Shown one piece after another: positions 56,917 through 64,000 of a stretch of 64,000 nt of DNA. The notes under the pieces are model-generated. The model ran no database searches and was not told the origin of the DNA. It worked only from the letters and a program-made list of their open reading frames with translations. Position 1 is the stretch's first letter. Each line of letters opens with the position of its first letter. The position numbers and the translations under genes were made by a program. Source of the DNA: KBS-83 sp051025295 (GTDB taxonomy: Bacteria; Acidobacteriota; Terriglobia; Terriglobales; Acidobacteriaceae); the NCBI GenBank assembly GCA_051025295.1, contig JBMGJV010000005.1. One strand, written 5' to 3'.

Positions 56917-58986
56917 ATGCCTGAGTCAGCCAACCCGCCCGTTGCCCGCCGCGAGCCCACCACCACCCGCCTGCACGGACACACGCTCGTCGACGACTAC
57001 GCCTGGCTGCGCGAGAAACAGTCGCCCGAAGTCACCCGTTATCTTGAGGAGGAAAACGCTTACGCGGAAGCCTGGATGGCTCCCACGCGAGAGCTGCAGG
57101 AGACGCTCTACCGCGAGATGCTGAGCCACATCAAGGAGACCGACGAGTCGTACCCCTACCGCTACGGCAACTACTTCTACTACTCCCGCACGATGGAAGG
57201 CTCGCAGTACACAATCTACTGTCGCCGCCAGGGCGCGATGGACGCACGGGAAGAGATCATCCTCGATGGCAACGAGTTAGCCAAGGGACACCCGTTCATG
57301 TCGCTGGGCGGCTTTGCGCTGTCTGAAGATCAACAGCTGCTCGCCTATTCCGTCGACCACACCGGCTTCCGCCAGTACACGCTGCACGTGCGCGATCTGC
57401 GCACCGGCGAGACGCTTCCCGACACTGCTGAGCGCGTTGGCTCGATCGTCTGGGGCAACGATGCCCGCACCCTCTTCTACTCGGTTGAGGATGAAGAGAC
57501 GAAGCGGCAGCACCGCCTCTATCGCCATCTGCTTGGCGAGCCGCAGTCGAACGATGCGCTCGTCTTTGAAGAGCCGGATGAGCGCTTCAACCTCGGCGCC
57601 GGCAAGACGCGTGACCGCCAGTACCTCTTGCTCGAGATCGCGAGCCACACCACCAGCGAGATCCGCTTCCTGCCCACCGCGGAGCCCACCGGCGAGTGGC
57701 GCCTGATCGAGCCGCGCCGCGACAACATCGAGTACTACGCCGATCACCGCGATGGGCTCTTCTACATTCGCGCCAACGACGCCGGACGCAACTTCCGCCT
57801 GGTCACCGCGCCAGTTACCGATCCCGCGAGCGCGCAGTGGCGCGAGATCATTCCCCATCGCGAGAACGTGATGCTTGAGGATGTCGACCTGTTCGCCGAC
57901 TTTGCCGCGGTGGGCACGCGCTCGAACGGTCTACCCCACATCGCGATCGCAGGATTCCAGCAGGACGGCGCCATCACCGAGGGTCGCGAGATCGACGTCC
58001 CGGAGCCGGTCTACTCGATCCACGGCGGTACCAACCCGGAGTTCTCGACCACAAGTTACCGTTACGGTTACCAGTCTCTCGTGACGCCCGCGTCGGTGTA
58101 CGAGATCGACATTGCCTCCCACACCTCTATCCTGCGCAAGCAGCAGGAGGTGCCGGGCGGCTTTGACCGCACGCTCTACGCATCGGAGCGCGTCTTTGCC
58201 CGCGCTGAGGATGGCACCGCCGTCCCCATGTCGATCGTCTACCGTCGCGACCAGAAGACCACCCATAATCCGCTTCACGTCTATGCCTACGGTTCGTACG
58301 GCTACTCGCTCCCGCTGGGCTTCAACAGCAATCGATTGAGCCTGCTCGACCGGGGCGTGGTGCTCGCGTACGCGCACATCCGCGGCGGCGGCGACATGGG
58401 CAAGCCGTGGCATGACGCTGGCCGTCTCATGCAGAAGCGCAACACCTTCACCGATTTCGTCGCGGCTGTCGAGCACCTCACTGCGCATGGCTTCGGCGAC
58501 CCAGCGCGTGTGTCGATCGAAGGCGGCAGCGCCGGCGGGCTGCTGATGGGCGCAGTCACCAATCTCAGACCGGACCTCTTCCGCGCCGTCATCTCGCATG
58601 TGCCATTCGTCGACGTGATGAACACCATGCTGGACGCGTCGCTGCCGCTCACCGTGCCCGAGTACGAAGAGTGGGGCAATCCCAACGAGCCGGACGCCTT
58701 CAGCTACATGCTCAGCTACTCGCCGTATGACAACCTGAAACCCGGCGCGTACCCGGCCATTCTGGTGAAGACCTCACTCAATGACAGCCAGGTCATGTAC
58801 TGGGAACCTGCGAAGTACGTCGCACGCCTGCGCACGTTCAAGCAGGACAACACGCCGCTGCTGCTCTACACCAACATGGCTGCCGGCCACGGCGGCGCTT
58901 CGGGCCGCTACGACTACCTGCGCGAGATCGCGTTCGACTACGCGTTCCTGCTACGGACGCTGGATATCGTATCAGCGAGTGCTTAA
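56917..58986 (+). CDS. ptrB: Oligopeptidase B (S9A prolyl oligopeptidase family)
   Basis: A 689-residue serine peptidase that cleaves after basic residues in short peptides. A beta-propeller N-domain (DYAWLREKQSPEV start) precedes the alpha/beta hydrolase. The catalytic Ser538 is in EGGSAGGLLMG, Asp623 in LNDSQV and His658 in AAGHGG. The motif RGGGDMGKPWHDAG is typical of oligopeptidase B. Length is normal and there is no signal peptide. Confidence 0.93.
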   Translation: MPESANPPVARREPTTTRLHGHTLVDDYAWLREKQSPEVTRYLEEENAYAEAWMAPTRELQETLYREMLSHIKETDESYPYRYGNYFYYSRTMEGSQYTIYCRRQGAMDAREEIILDGNELAKGHPFMSLGGFALSEDQQLLAYSVDHTGFRQYTLHVRDLRTGETLPDTAERVGSIVWGNDARTLFYSVEDEETKRQHRLYRHLLGEPQSNDALVFEEPDERFNLGAGKTRDRQYLLLEIASHTTSEIRFLPTAEPTGEWRLIEPRRDNIEYYADHRDGLFYIRANDAGRNFRLVTAPVTDPASAQWREIIPHRENVMLEDVDLFADFAAVGTRSNGLPHIAIAGFQQDGAITEGREIDVPEPVYSIHGGTNPEFSTTSYRYGYQSLVTPASVYEIDIASHTSILRKQQEVPGGFDRTLYASERVFARAEDGTAVPMSIVYRRDQKTTHNPLHVYAYGSYGYSLPLGFNSNRLSLLDRGVVLAYAHIRGGGDMGKPWHDAGRLMQKRNTFTDFVAAVEHLTAHGFGDPARVSIEGGSAGGLLMGAVTNLRPDLFRAVISHVPFVDVMNTMLDASLPLTVPEYEEWGNPNEPDAFSYMLSYSPYDNLKPGAYPAILVKTSLNDSQVMYWEPAKYVARLRTFKQDNTPLLLYTNMAAGHGGASGRYDYLREIAFDYAFLLRTLDIVSASA

Positions 58987-58990
58987 ACGA

Positions 58991-59020
58991 GAAGAGCCGC
59001 AGCACCCGCTGCGGCTCTTC
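58991..59020. terminator. Terminator between ptrB and propeller lipoprotein
   Basis: GAAGAGCCGCAGC and GCTGCGGCTCTTC form a perfect 13-bp stem with the loop ACCC, just after the ptrB stop and between convergent genes. Confidence 0.8.
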
Positions 59021-59040
59021 ACTTGATCGACTCTGGTGAG

Positions 59041-60591
59041 TTACTGGACCGTTACCGGGCAATAGGGGGAGGGATCGCGCACCGGGTTGCAGGGAATGCC
59101 CTGCCCCGCGGCGCGGCTCATCGTGATGCTGTTGAACTCACCGTTGGTCGCCGTCGCAGAATTGCTCGGGCCGCCTGCCGTCTGTGTTGTCGAGCGCAGA
59201 TCCAATCCGAAGTTCTGCAGGAACACGTTCGCCGTCACGACGTCCGTATCTGTTCGTATCGAAGTGACGAACTGGCTGTCCTTCGCCAGCACGTAGACCT
59301 TGCCGGTTCCAGTCAGCGAGACGGAGGCGATCATGTCCGGGTGCCCGCCACCGAACACCGGGATCGTCTTCGTCACGGTGTAGCTGGTCAGGTCGACAAC
59401 CGAGACTGTCCCATCCAGCTGATTCGCAACATAGGCGCGGCTGCCATCCTGCAGGATGGTGACGGCGACCGGGCCATGACCAACCGGAACGGTGTGCGTC
59501 AGCCCGAAGTTTGGTCCGTCATTGCCGTAGATATCGAGCGCCACATTTACAACCGTGATCGTGTTGGAGTCGTAGTTGGCGGTCACCAGCACGCCCGCTG
59601 GCTGATACAGCGCCGCATGCACGGGGCCGAGACCAGCCACTGTCCCGGTGCTCAACGAGAGCGTCGGATGCGCGGCATCGATCGCGTTCTGCTGCACGTT
59701 GATCACGCTGACGTTGTTGCTGCCACGATTCAGGATGAACGCGCGATTGTTGTCGCCCGACATCAGACCGTACACCGGGCAGACACCCACCGGCAGCCGC
59801 GCCGAGATGTTGTTCACGGTGGTCTCGATCGCAGACACCTCGCCGTTGTGCGTGGCTGGCACGCTGGCGGGCGTCTCGCAGTCGTTCATGCCGAGCGGCA
59901 CGCCACCCGTGGCAGTCTGGCTGATGGCGTAAATGCGGCTGGAGCGCGGGGTGCCGGCGAACTGCACCGGGTTCGGCGCGATCGGAATCTCCTGCTGCAA
60001 GGCCGGGGCGGTCGCGACCGTGTTCGACGTGGACGGCGGCACCTGCAGGCTCAACACCGCAAGCGCTGCATTCGCCGAAGCCACAGCAGTGGGCGACAGC
60101 GGCGAGAACGGCTCGAGCAGATACAGATCGTTTGTACCCACGAAGATCGCTGTCGGATTCGCGCCCGGGGTCAGCGTGGAGTTGGTCACATTGCGCGTCT
60201 GCAGCCCGAAGCTGCTGCTGGCGCTGATCGCCACAGTCGTCGGGTAGGCATCCAGCGTGACGCTGGTGTTGCCGTTGCCGTTCAGGCTGTAGCCCCCGCT
60301 GCCGCTGCTGTTCAGCGCAAACGAGAACGGGCCGGTGCCCAGCGTGGCCTGTGCCGTGATCGTGTCACCCGTTCCGCTGGTCAGCGTGGCCAGCCCGGTC
60401 ACGGAAGGACCACCGCTGGACAGCACCACAAAATTGGCACCGGCAGACTGAGACGCAGGTCCGGTGGGATTGATCGGGGTCACGACAGGACGGTATTGGG
60501 CACCACAACCGCTTAGCAGGCCCAACAGGCCCACGGCTGCAAGCCAAGGGGTTTTCACCCCTGCTCGACTCAGCACTCGCTTCAACCTCAT
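59041..60591 (-). CDS. Beta-propeller (YVTN/NHL-like) lipoprotein
   Basis: A 516-residue exported lipoprotein. The lipobox LLSGC places the acylated Cys at residue 29. After a Ser/Thr-rich beta region (about 30-130), propeller repeats appear in PVYGLMSGDNNRAFILNRGSN-like and NQLDGTVSVVDLTSYTV-like units, with YVANQLDGTVSVVDL typical of YVTN repeats. It probably works at the outer surface in binding or surface-layer functions. No partner is identifiable. Confidence 0.82.
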   Translation of the reverse strand: MRLKRVLSRAGVKTPWLAAVGLLGLLSGCGAQYRPVVTPINPTGPASQSAGANFVVLSSGGPSVTGLATLTSGTGDTITAQATLGTGPFSFALNSSGSGGYSLNGNGNTSVTLDAYPTTVAISASSSFGLQTRNVTNSTLTPGANPTAIFVGTNDLYLLEPFSPLSPTAVASANAALAVLSLQVPPSTSNTVATAPALQQEIPIAPNPVQFAGTPRSSRIYAISQTATGGVPLGMNDCETPASVPATHNGEVSAIETTVNNISARLPVGVCPVYGLMSGDNNRAFILNRGSNNVSVINVQQNAIDAAHPTLSLSTGTVAGLGPVHAALYQPAGVLVTANYDSNTITVVNVALDIYGNDGPNFGLTHTVPVGHGPVAVTILQDGSRAYVANQLDGTVSVVDLTSYTVTKTIPVFGGGHPDMIASVSLTGTGKVYVLAKDSQFVTSIRTDTDVVTANVFLQNFGLDLRSTTQTAGGPSNSATATNGEFNSITMSRAAGQGIPCNPVRDPSPYCPVTVQ

Positions 60592-60630
60592 GCAGACAGA
60601 TATTTCGTGATTGTTCTACCGGATTGTAAA

Positions 60631-61131
60631 TCAGCGGTGAGGGCCGGGTGTCGGCGGCGCACTCTCCTCCACGAGCGCCGCGATTCGCTTGCGCAGAAAG
60701 ACCGTGGCCTGCGGGTTGTCGTTGTAGCGCTCGCACGACACGTAGCCATGCCGCCGATAAAAGCGCAAGGCGGCCACAAGATCGTCCTTCGAATCGAGGT
60801 ATAGCCAGCAATAGCCTTCCCTGCGGGCATACTGCTCCAGCGCAAGCAACAGCGCGTCCGCCACGCCCTGGCCACGCGCCGCGGGGCGCACGTACAGGCG
60901 CTTGATCTCCCCCGCATCGTCGATCGTGCTCAGCCGGCGCAGCGCGATGCACCCTGCCAGCTCCCCGTCTGCGTCGGCCAGCCACAGCCCTGCTCCGGTC
61001 GCGAAGTAATCGCCGGCGAAGCTCTCCGGCGAGTCGCGCTTCACCACGCCCACGGCGTCGTTGTACTCCTGCACGATCGCGTATGCAGCCGCGCGGTCAT
61101 CCTCGCCGGCACGCCACACCCTCAGGCTCAC
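60631..61131 (-). CDS. GNAT-family acetyltransferase
   Basis: A 166-residue GNAT protein. The acetyl-CoA motif is RLYVRPAARGQGVADALL; motif B is YLDSKDDLVAALRFYRRHGY. The substrate is unknown. The GTG start overlaps the stop of the upstream DUF218 gene by 4 bases (GTGA), so it was coupled to it before that gene was frameshifted. Confidence 0.88.
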   Translation of the reverse strand: MSLRVWRAGEDDRAAAYAIVQEYNDAVGVVKRDSPESFAGDYFATGAGLWLADADGELAGCIALRRLSTIDDAGEIKRLYVRPAARGQGVADALLLALEQYARREGYCWLYLDSKDDLVAALRFYRRHGYVSCERYNDNPQATVFLRKRIAALVEESAPPTPGPHR

Positions 61132-61771
61132 CGCAGTCGCAGCCGCCAGCCGGTGTAGCTTGCAATCTCATGCAGCACGCGGCGCAGGTGCTGCCACCGG
61201 CTGATGGGCCGGCCCACGGCGCGCGGCGACGTGTAGACGGTCAGCCCATAGCTTTCGCACAGCTCGTGAATGCGGAACAGGTGCGTGCCGTCCGAGACCG
61301 CGATGATGCTGTGCAGTTGGTTCTCTCCGGCGATGGCGGCCAACCGGCGCGCGGATGCGACCGTCGACCGGCTCTGCGTCTCCGCGATAATCTGCGGCTC
61401 GGGCACACCCTGCGCCATCAGGTAGCTCTGCCCCACTTCGCCCTCGGAGTGCCGCGGATCGCCGCTACCCCCAAGCGTGATGATCAACGGCGCCATGCCG
61501 CGACGGTACAGCAGCAGTGCCTGCTCCAGCCGTGCGCGCAAGACCGGGGACGGGCGCCGTCATATTCGGCCGCGCCGAAGACGGCGATCGCGTCCGCAGG
61601 CCGTGCCTGGTCTGTGGTCGCATACTGCTCGATCCGGCTGTACACCCACCCGCACCACACCAGCAAAAACACGCCACACACCGCCGCCACACTGCGCAGC
61701 AGCGTGCGCCGTGCCGGCCAGCGCATCAGTCTCGCCGCAACCGGGCCTGCGACATGGGCGTCCGCGTTCAT
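61128..61771 (-). pseudogene. DUF218 (YdcF/ElyC-like) membrane protein, frameshifted by one base
   Basis: From ATG 61771 the frame encodes a basic N-terminus, one membrane helix (SVAAVCGVFLLVWCGWVY) and the start of the DUF218 domain up to ADAIAVFGAAEYDG. Then the family motif RPSPVLRARLEQAL appears only after a shift of frame at about 61554-61556, in GGCGCCCG, where one base is missing. The rest follows normally: GMAPLIITLGGSG, EAQSRST-like ETQSRSTV and SDGTHLFRI. DUF218 proteins act on envelope polysaccharide precursors in some bacteria. It may be a sequencing error. Confidence 0.82.
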
Positions 61772-61791
61772 GGTGTGGCGCTCCCGCCGAA

Positions 61792-62436
61792 TCAGCTCTG
61801 CAGTGCCAGCGCAATCTCGTGCGTCGGGATCGCTCCCTCGCGCAGGATCGCCCACGCGCCGTCACCGCCGGACAGGTCGACGATGGTGGTGTGCGCACTC
61901 CGCGCTGTCGGCCCGCCATCCACGATCAGCGGAATGCGATCGCCAATCTGGTCGCGCACACAGGCCGCGTAGGTGCACTCCGGTGCGCCCTGCAGGTTGG
62001 CGCTGGTCGCCGTCACTGGCAGGCCAAACGCCGCCACGACTGCACGCGGAATCACCGCATCCGGCACGCGCAGGGCAACGTTGCCCGTATTCGCAGTCGA
62101 GCGCAGCGGCAGCTTCGAACCCGCGCGCACGATCAGCGTCAGCGGCCCTGGCCAGAAGCGTTCCGCGAGTGTGTCAAAGGCATCGCCGAGTTCGCGAGCG
62201 ATGTCGTACGCCTGCGATACATCGGCAATCAAGAGCGAGAGCGGCTTGTGCTTCAGCCGGCTCTTCAGGTCGTAGATACTCTCGACCGCACGCAGGTTCA
62301 CCGGATCCACGGCGAGGCCGTAGAAGGTGTCCGTTGGGAGACCGACCACTGCGCCCGAGCGCAGACACTTGACGATATAGGCGACGCGGTCCGTCTCCGG
62401 CTCGTCCGGATGGACACGAAGGATCTCTGCTGACAA
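61792..62436 (-). CDS. YrdC-type threonylcarbamoyl-AMP synthase paralogue
   Basis: A 214-residue YrdC-domain protein. A TTG at 62436 behind GGGGAG starts SAEILRVHPDEPETD. Motifs: GAVVGLPTDTFYGLAVDP, KHKPLSLLIADV, PGPLTLIVRAG, ALRVPDAVIPRAV and VTATSANLQG. It matches the YrdC/YciO group without the Sua5 domain, unlike the paralogue at 33845. It may be the t6A enzyme or a related RNA-binding protein. The DUF218 gene follows 20 bases later. Confidence 0.85.
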   Translation of the reverse strand: MSAEILRVHPDEPETDRVAYIVKCLRSGAVVGLPTDTFYGLAVDPVNLRAVESIYDLKSRLKHKPLSLLIADVSQAYDIARELGDAFDTLAERFWPGPLTLIVRAGSKLPLRSTANTGNVALRVPDAVIPRAVVAAFGLPVTATSANLQGAPECTYAACVRDQIGDRIPLIVDGGPTARSAHTTIVDLSGGDGAWAILREGAIPTHEIALALQS

Positions 62437-62610
62437 GGACGCTCCCCGAACACTCCGGCCGCATTCGCCACCACCTGAACAGCAGGCGTGGCCATCCGGC
62501 GCGATGGTGCTTGCGATGCACAAGCATAGAGCATTTTGCTTCCAACCGTGCCTGCAACTCTGGCCGCTCCGGCGCACGCGCCCCGCATCTCCACGGGTAA
62601 AATCGCCCCC

Positions 62611-63441
62611 ATGGCAGGAGTCCTGCGCTCACCCACGCCGCGACGTATCGAGAGCCGGCAGAATCCGCGGGCGAAAGAGCTGCGCGCGGCACTCGCGCAC
62701 GGCGGCAGGACTGATGCCGGGCTGATCGCAATTGAAGGCGAGCACCTGCTCGAGGAGGCCGTACGGAGCGGGCTGCACATCGCCACCCTGTTTCTGCGCG
62801 ATGACCGCACGCGACCCGCGATGATCGAAGCGGATGAGGTGTTTCTCCTGCCCACGGCCGTCTTCGAAGGCCTGTCCGCGACCGAGACGCCGCAGGGCAT
62901 CGCCGCGCTGGTCGCACCGCCAGCGATGACGCCGGCCGCTGTCTTCGATCACCCCGCACCACTGGTGCTCGTGCTCGTCGCCCTGCAGGACCCCGGCAAC
63001 GTCGGCACGCTGATCCGCTCAGCCGAGGCCTTCGCGGCAACGGGAGTCCTGCTGCTGCCCGGCACGGCAAGTCCGTGGAACCCCAAGGCGCTGCGCGCGT
63101 CTGCCGGCTCAGCCTTCCGCGTGCCCCTGCTCTCTGCTGCCGAGGACGGGGCGCTTGCCCTGCTCCGGAGCCACCGCGTGGCCACCTTCGCCGCCGTGGC
63201 CCGCGCCGGTGTCGCGCCCTCAGCCGCGAGACTCGACAGTCCCGCAGCGCTCCTGATTGGCAACGAAGGCGCGGGCCTGCCTGCCTCGCTCATCGCCGCC
63301 GCGGACCACCGCATCACGCTGCCCATGCCGGGCCGCGTAGAAAGCCTCAACGCAGCCATCGCCGGCAGCCTGCTGCTCTACGAATGTGCCCGCCAGCGCA
63401 GCGCGGCCCAGGCGTCTGTGCTTGCAGGTGTTCCGCGATGA
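62611..63441 (+). CDS. SpoU/TrmH-family RNA 2'-O-methyltransferase
   Basis: A 276-residue SPOUT methyltransferase. Start ATG 62611. The N-terminal substrate domain (LIAIEGEHLLEEAV, VFEGLSATETPQGIAALV) precedes the knotted domain with the three motifs: VALQDPGNVGTLIRSAEAF, ALLIGNEGAGLP and ITLPMPGRVESLNAAIAGSL. It methylates ribose in rRNA or tRNA; the site is unknown. Its stop overlaps the rarA start (ATGA). Confidence 0.9.
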   Translation: MAGVLRSPTPRRIESRQNPRAKELRAALAHGGRTDAGLIAIEGEHLLEEAVRSGLHIATLFLRDDRTRPAMIEADEVFLLPTAVFEGLSATETPQGIAALVAPPAMTPAAVFDHPAPLVLVLVALQDPGNVGTLIRSAEAFAATGVLLLPGTASPWNPKALRASAGSAFRVPLLSAAEDGALALLRSHRVATFAAVARAGVAPSAARLDSPAALLIGNEGAGLPASLIAAADHRITLPMPGRVESLNAAIAGSLLLYECARQRSAAQASVLAGVPR

Positions 63442-64000
63442 GCCTCTTCGGCGGCACGCCCGAGCTCCCTCCTTCGCGCGAGTCGCGCCACGCTCCGCTG
63501 GCCGAGCGTATGCGCCCGCACTCACTCGCCGACTACCTCGGCCAGCAGCACCTGCTCGCGCCCGGCAAGCCGCTGCGCCTGCAGATCGAATCCGGCGACC
63601 CGGCCTCCATGATCTTCTGGGGACCGCCGGGTGTCGGCAAAACCACGCTCGCCAAGATCGTCGCCGAGACTACGCAGGCCACCTTCATCGAGTTCTCCGC
63701 CGTGCTCTCCGGCATCAAGGAGATCAAGCAGGTAATGATCGATGCGGAGAAGGCTGCTCAGTACGGCTCCCGCACCATCCTGTTCGTCGACGAGATTCAT
63801 CGCTTCAACAAGGCACAGCAGGATGCCTTCCTGCCTTACGTCGAGCGCGGCACCATTCGTTTGATCGGCGCCACCACGGAGAACCCGTCGTTCGAGATCA
63901 TCGCTGCCCTGCTCTCCCGCTGTCGCGTCTACACGCTGCAGCCGCTCAGCGAACAGGAGCTGCTGACGCTGCTCGAGCGCGCACTCGCTGACCCGCGCGG
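63438..64000 (+). CDS. rarA: Replication-associated recombination protein A (5' part)
   Basis: The first 187 residues of a RarA/MgsA AAA+ ATPase, cut off by the window end. Motifs: RPHSLADYLGQQHLL, Walker A WGPPGVGKTT, IEFSAVLSGIKEIKQ, Walker B LFVDEIHRFNKAQQDAFLP and GATTENPSFE. It works with clamp and SSB at stalled forks. The ATG overlaps the trmH-like stop, so the two genes are co-translated. Confidence 0.92.
   Translation, partial: MSLFGGTPELPPSRESRHAPLAERMRPHSLADYLGQQHLLAPGKPLRLQIESGDPASMIFWGPPGVGKTTLAKIVAETTQATFIEFSAVLSGIKEIKQVMIDAEKAAQYGSRTILFVDEIHRFNKAQQDAFLPYVERGTIRLIGATTENPSFEIIAALLSRCRVYTLQPLSEQELLTLLERALADPR

Overview
The window is a GC-rich stretch of ordinary, densely packed bacterial chromosome. 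It most likely comes from an acidobacterium (Acidobacteriota, Terriglobia / Acidobacteriaceae type). That is an inference from gene style: a sedolisin-fold S53 protein with Ig-like repeats and a C-terminal membrane/cysteine module, a winged-helix regulator fused through one membrane helix to a beta-propeller, a secreted DUF4142 protein, a DUF1906 protein, and many GTG/TTG starts behind good Shine-Dalgarno sequences. I saw no rRNA, tRNA, CRISPR array, insertion sequence, prophage or origin.

Layout. 1-7 kb: a frameshifted prepilin peptidase, a DinB-like protein, a secreted TPR protein, a stand-alone SET methyltransferase, the conserved dnaX-ybaB-recR cluster and a lone response regulator. 7-16.6 kb: a two-gene ABC importer without a binding protein, a receiver-PAS-histidine kinase, glgX directly followed by a Gfo/Idh/MocA oxidoreductase, an exported TIM-barrel protein and a small membrane protein. 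16.7-23.6 kb: a large S53 protein with a structured leader, an amino acid permease and thiE. 23.6-29.5 kb: an M61 peptidase divergent from tmk and a cytochrome P450, a Tat-type SDR, and a DUF1801 gene broken by a 5-bp tandem duplication. 29.5-38.6 kb: cupin, monooxygenase-like protein, a TetR-SDR pair with operator-like repeats, holB-like gene, an Hfq-like protein, Sua5, a CYTH protein, the winged-helix/propeller sensor and a secreted hypothetical protein. 38.6-48.5 kb: secA, xerC/xerD overlapping by 4 bp, a MATE exporter, a DUF1906 protein, and a HAD phosphatase overlapping a BtuF-like protein, then a Nudix hydrolase. 48.5-56.7 kb: an Nramp-family transporter with an altered metal site next to a soluble MgtE-N/CBS protein, an RsbW-like/STAS pair, an SDR divergent from an AraC regulator, LemA/YgcG proteins and DUF4142. 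56.9-64 kb: oligopeptidase B, a beta-propeller lipoprotein, an operon of YrdC-type protein, broken DUF218 protein and GNAT, and a SpoU/TrmH methyltransferase overlapping rarA, which runs off the end.

How the genes work together. The clearest functional groups are recombination/replication (dnaX, ybaB, recR, holB, xerCD, rarA), tRNA/rRNA modification (Sua5, YrdC, TrmH) and protein export (secA). The most interesting group is the pair at 48.5-51.1 kb. The Nramp-fold protein has the first-helix DPGN motif changed to DAGG and the sixth-helix MPH changed to APW. Its same-strand upstream neighbour is a detached MgtE-type magnesium-sensing module. Together they suggest a magnesium transport system rather than a manganese/iron transporter.

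Three genes are interrupted by small indels: a prepilin peptidase, a DUF1801 gene and a DUF218 gene. Two of these are single-base events in GC runs, so sequencing error must be excluded before calling them pseudogenes. The S53 protein appears to have lost most of its catalytic residues.
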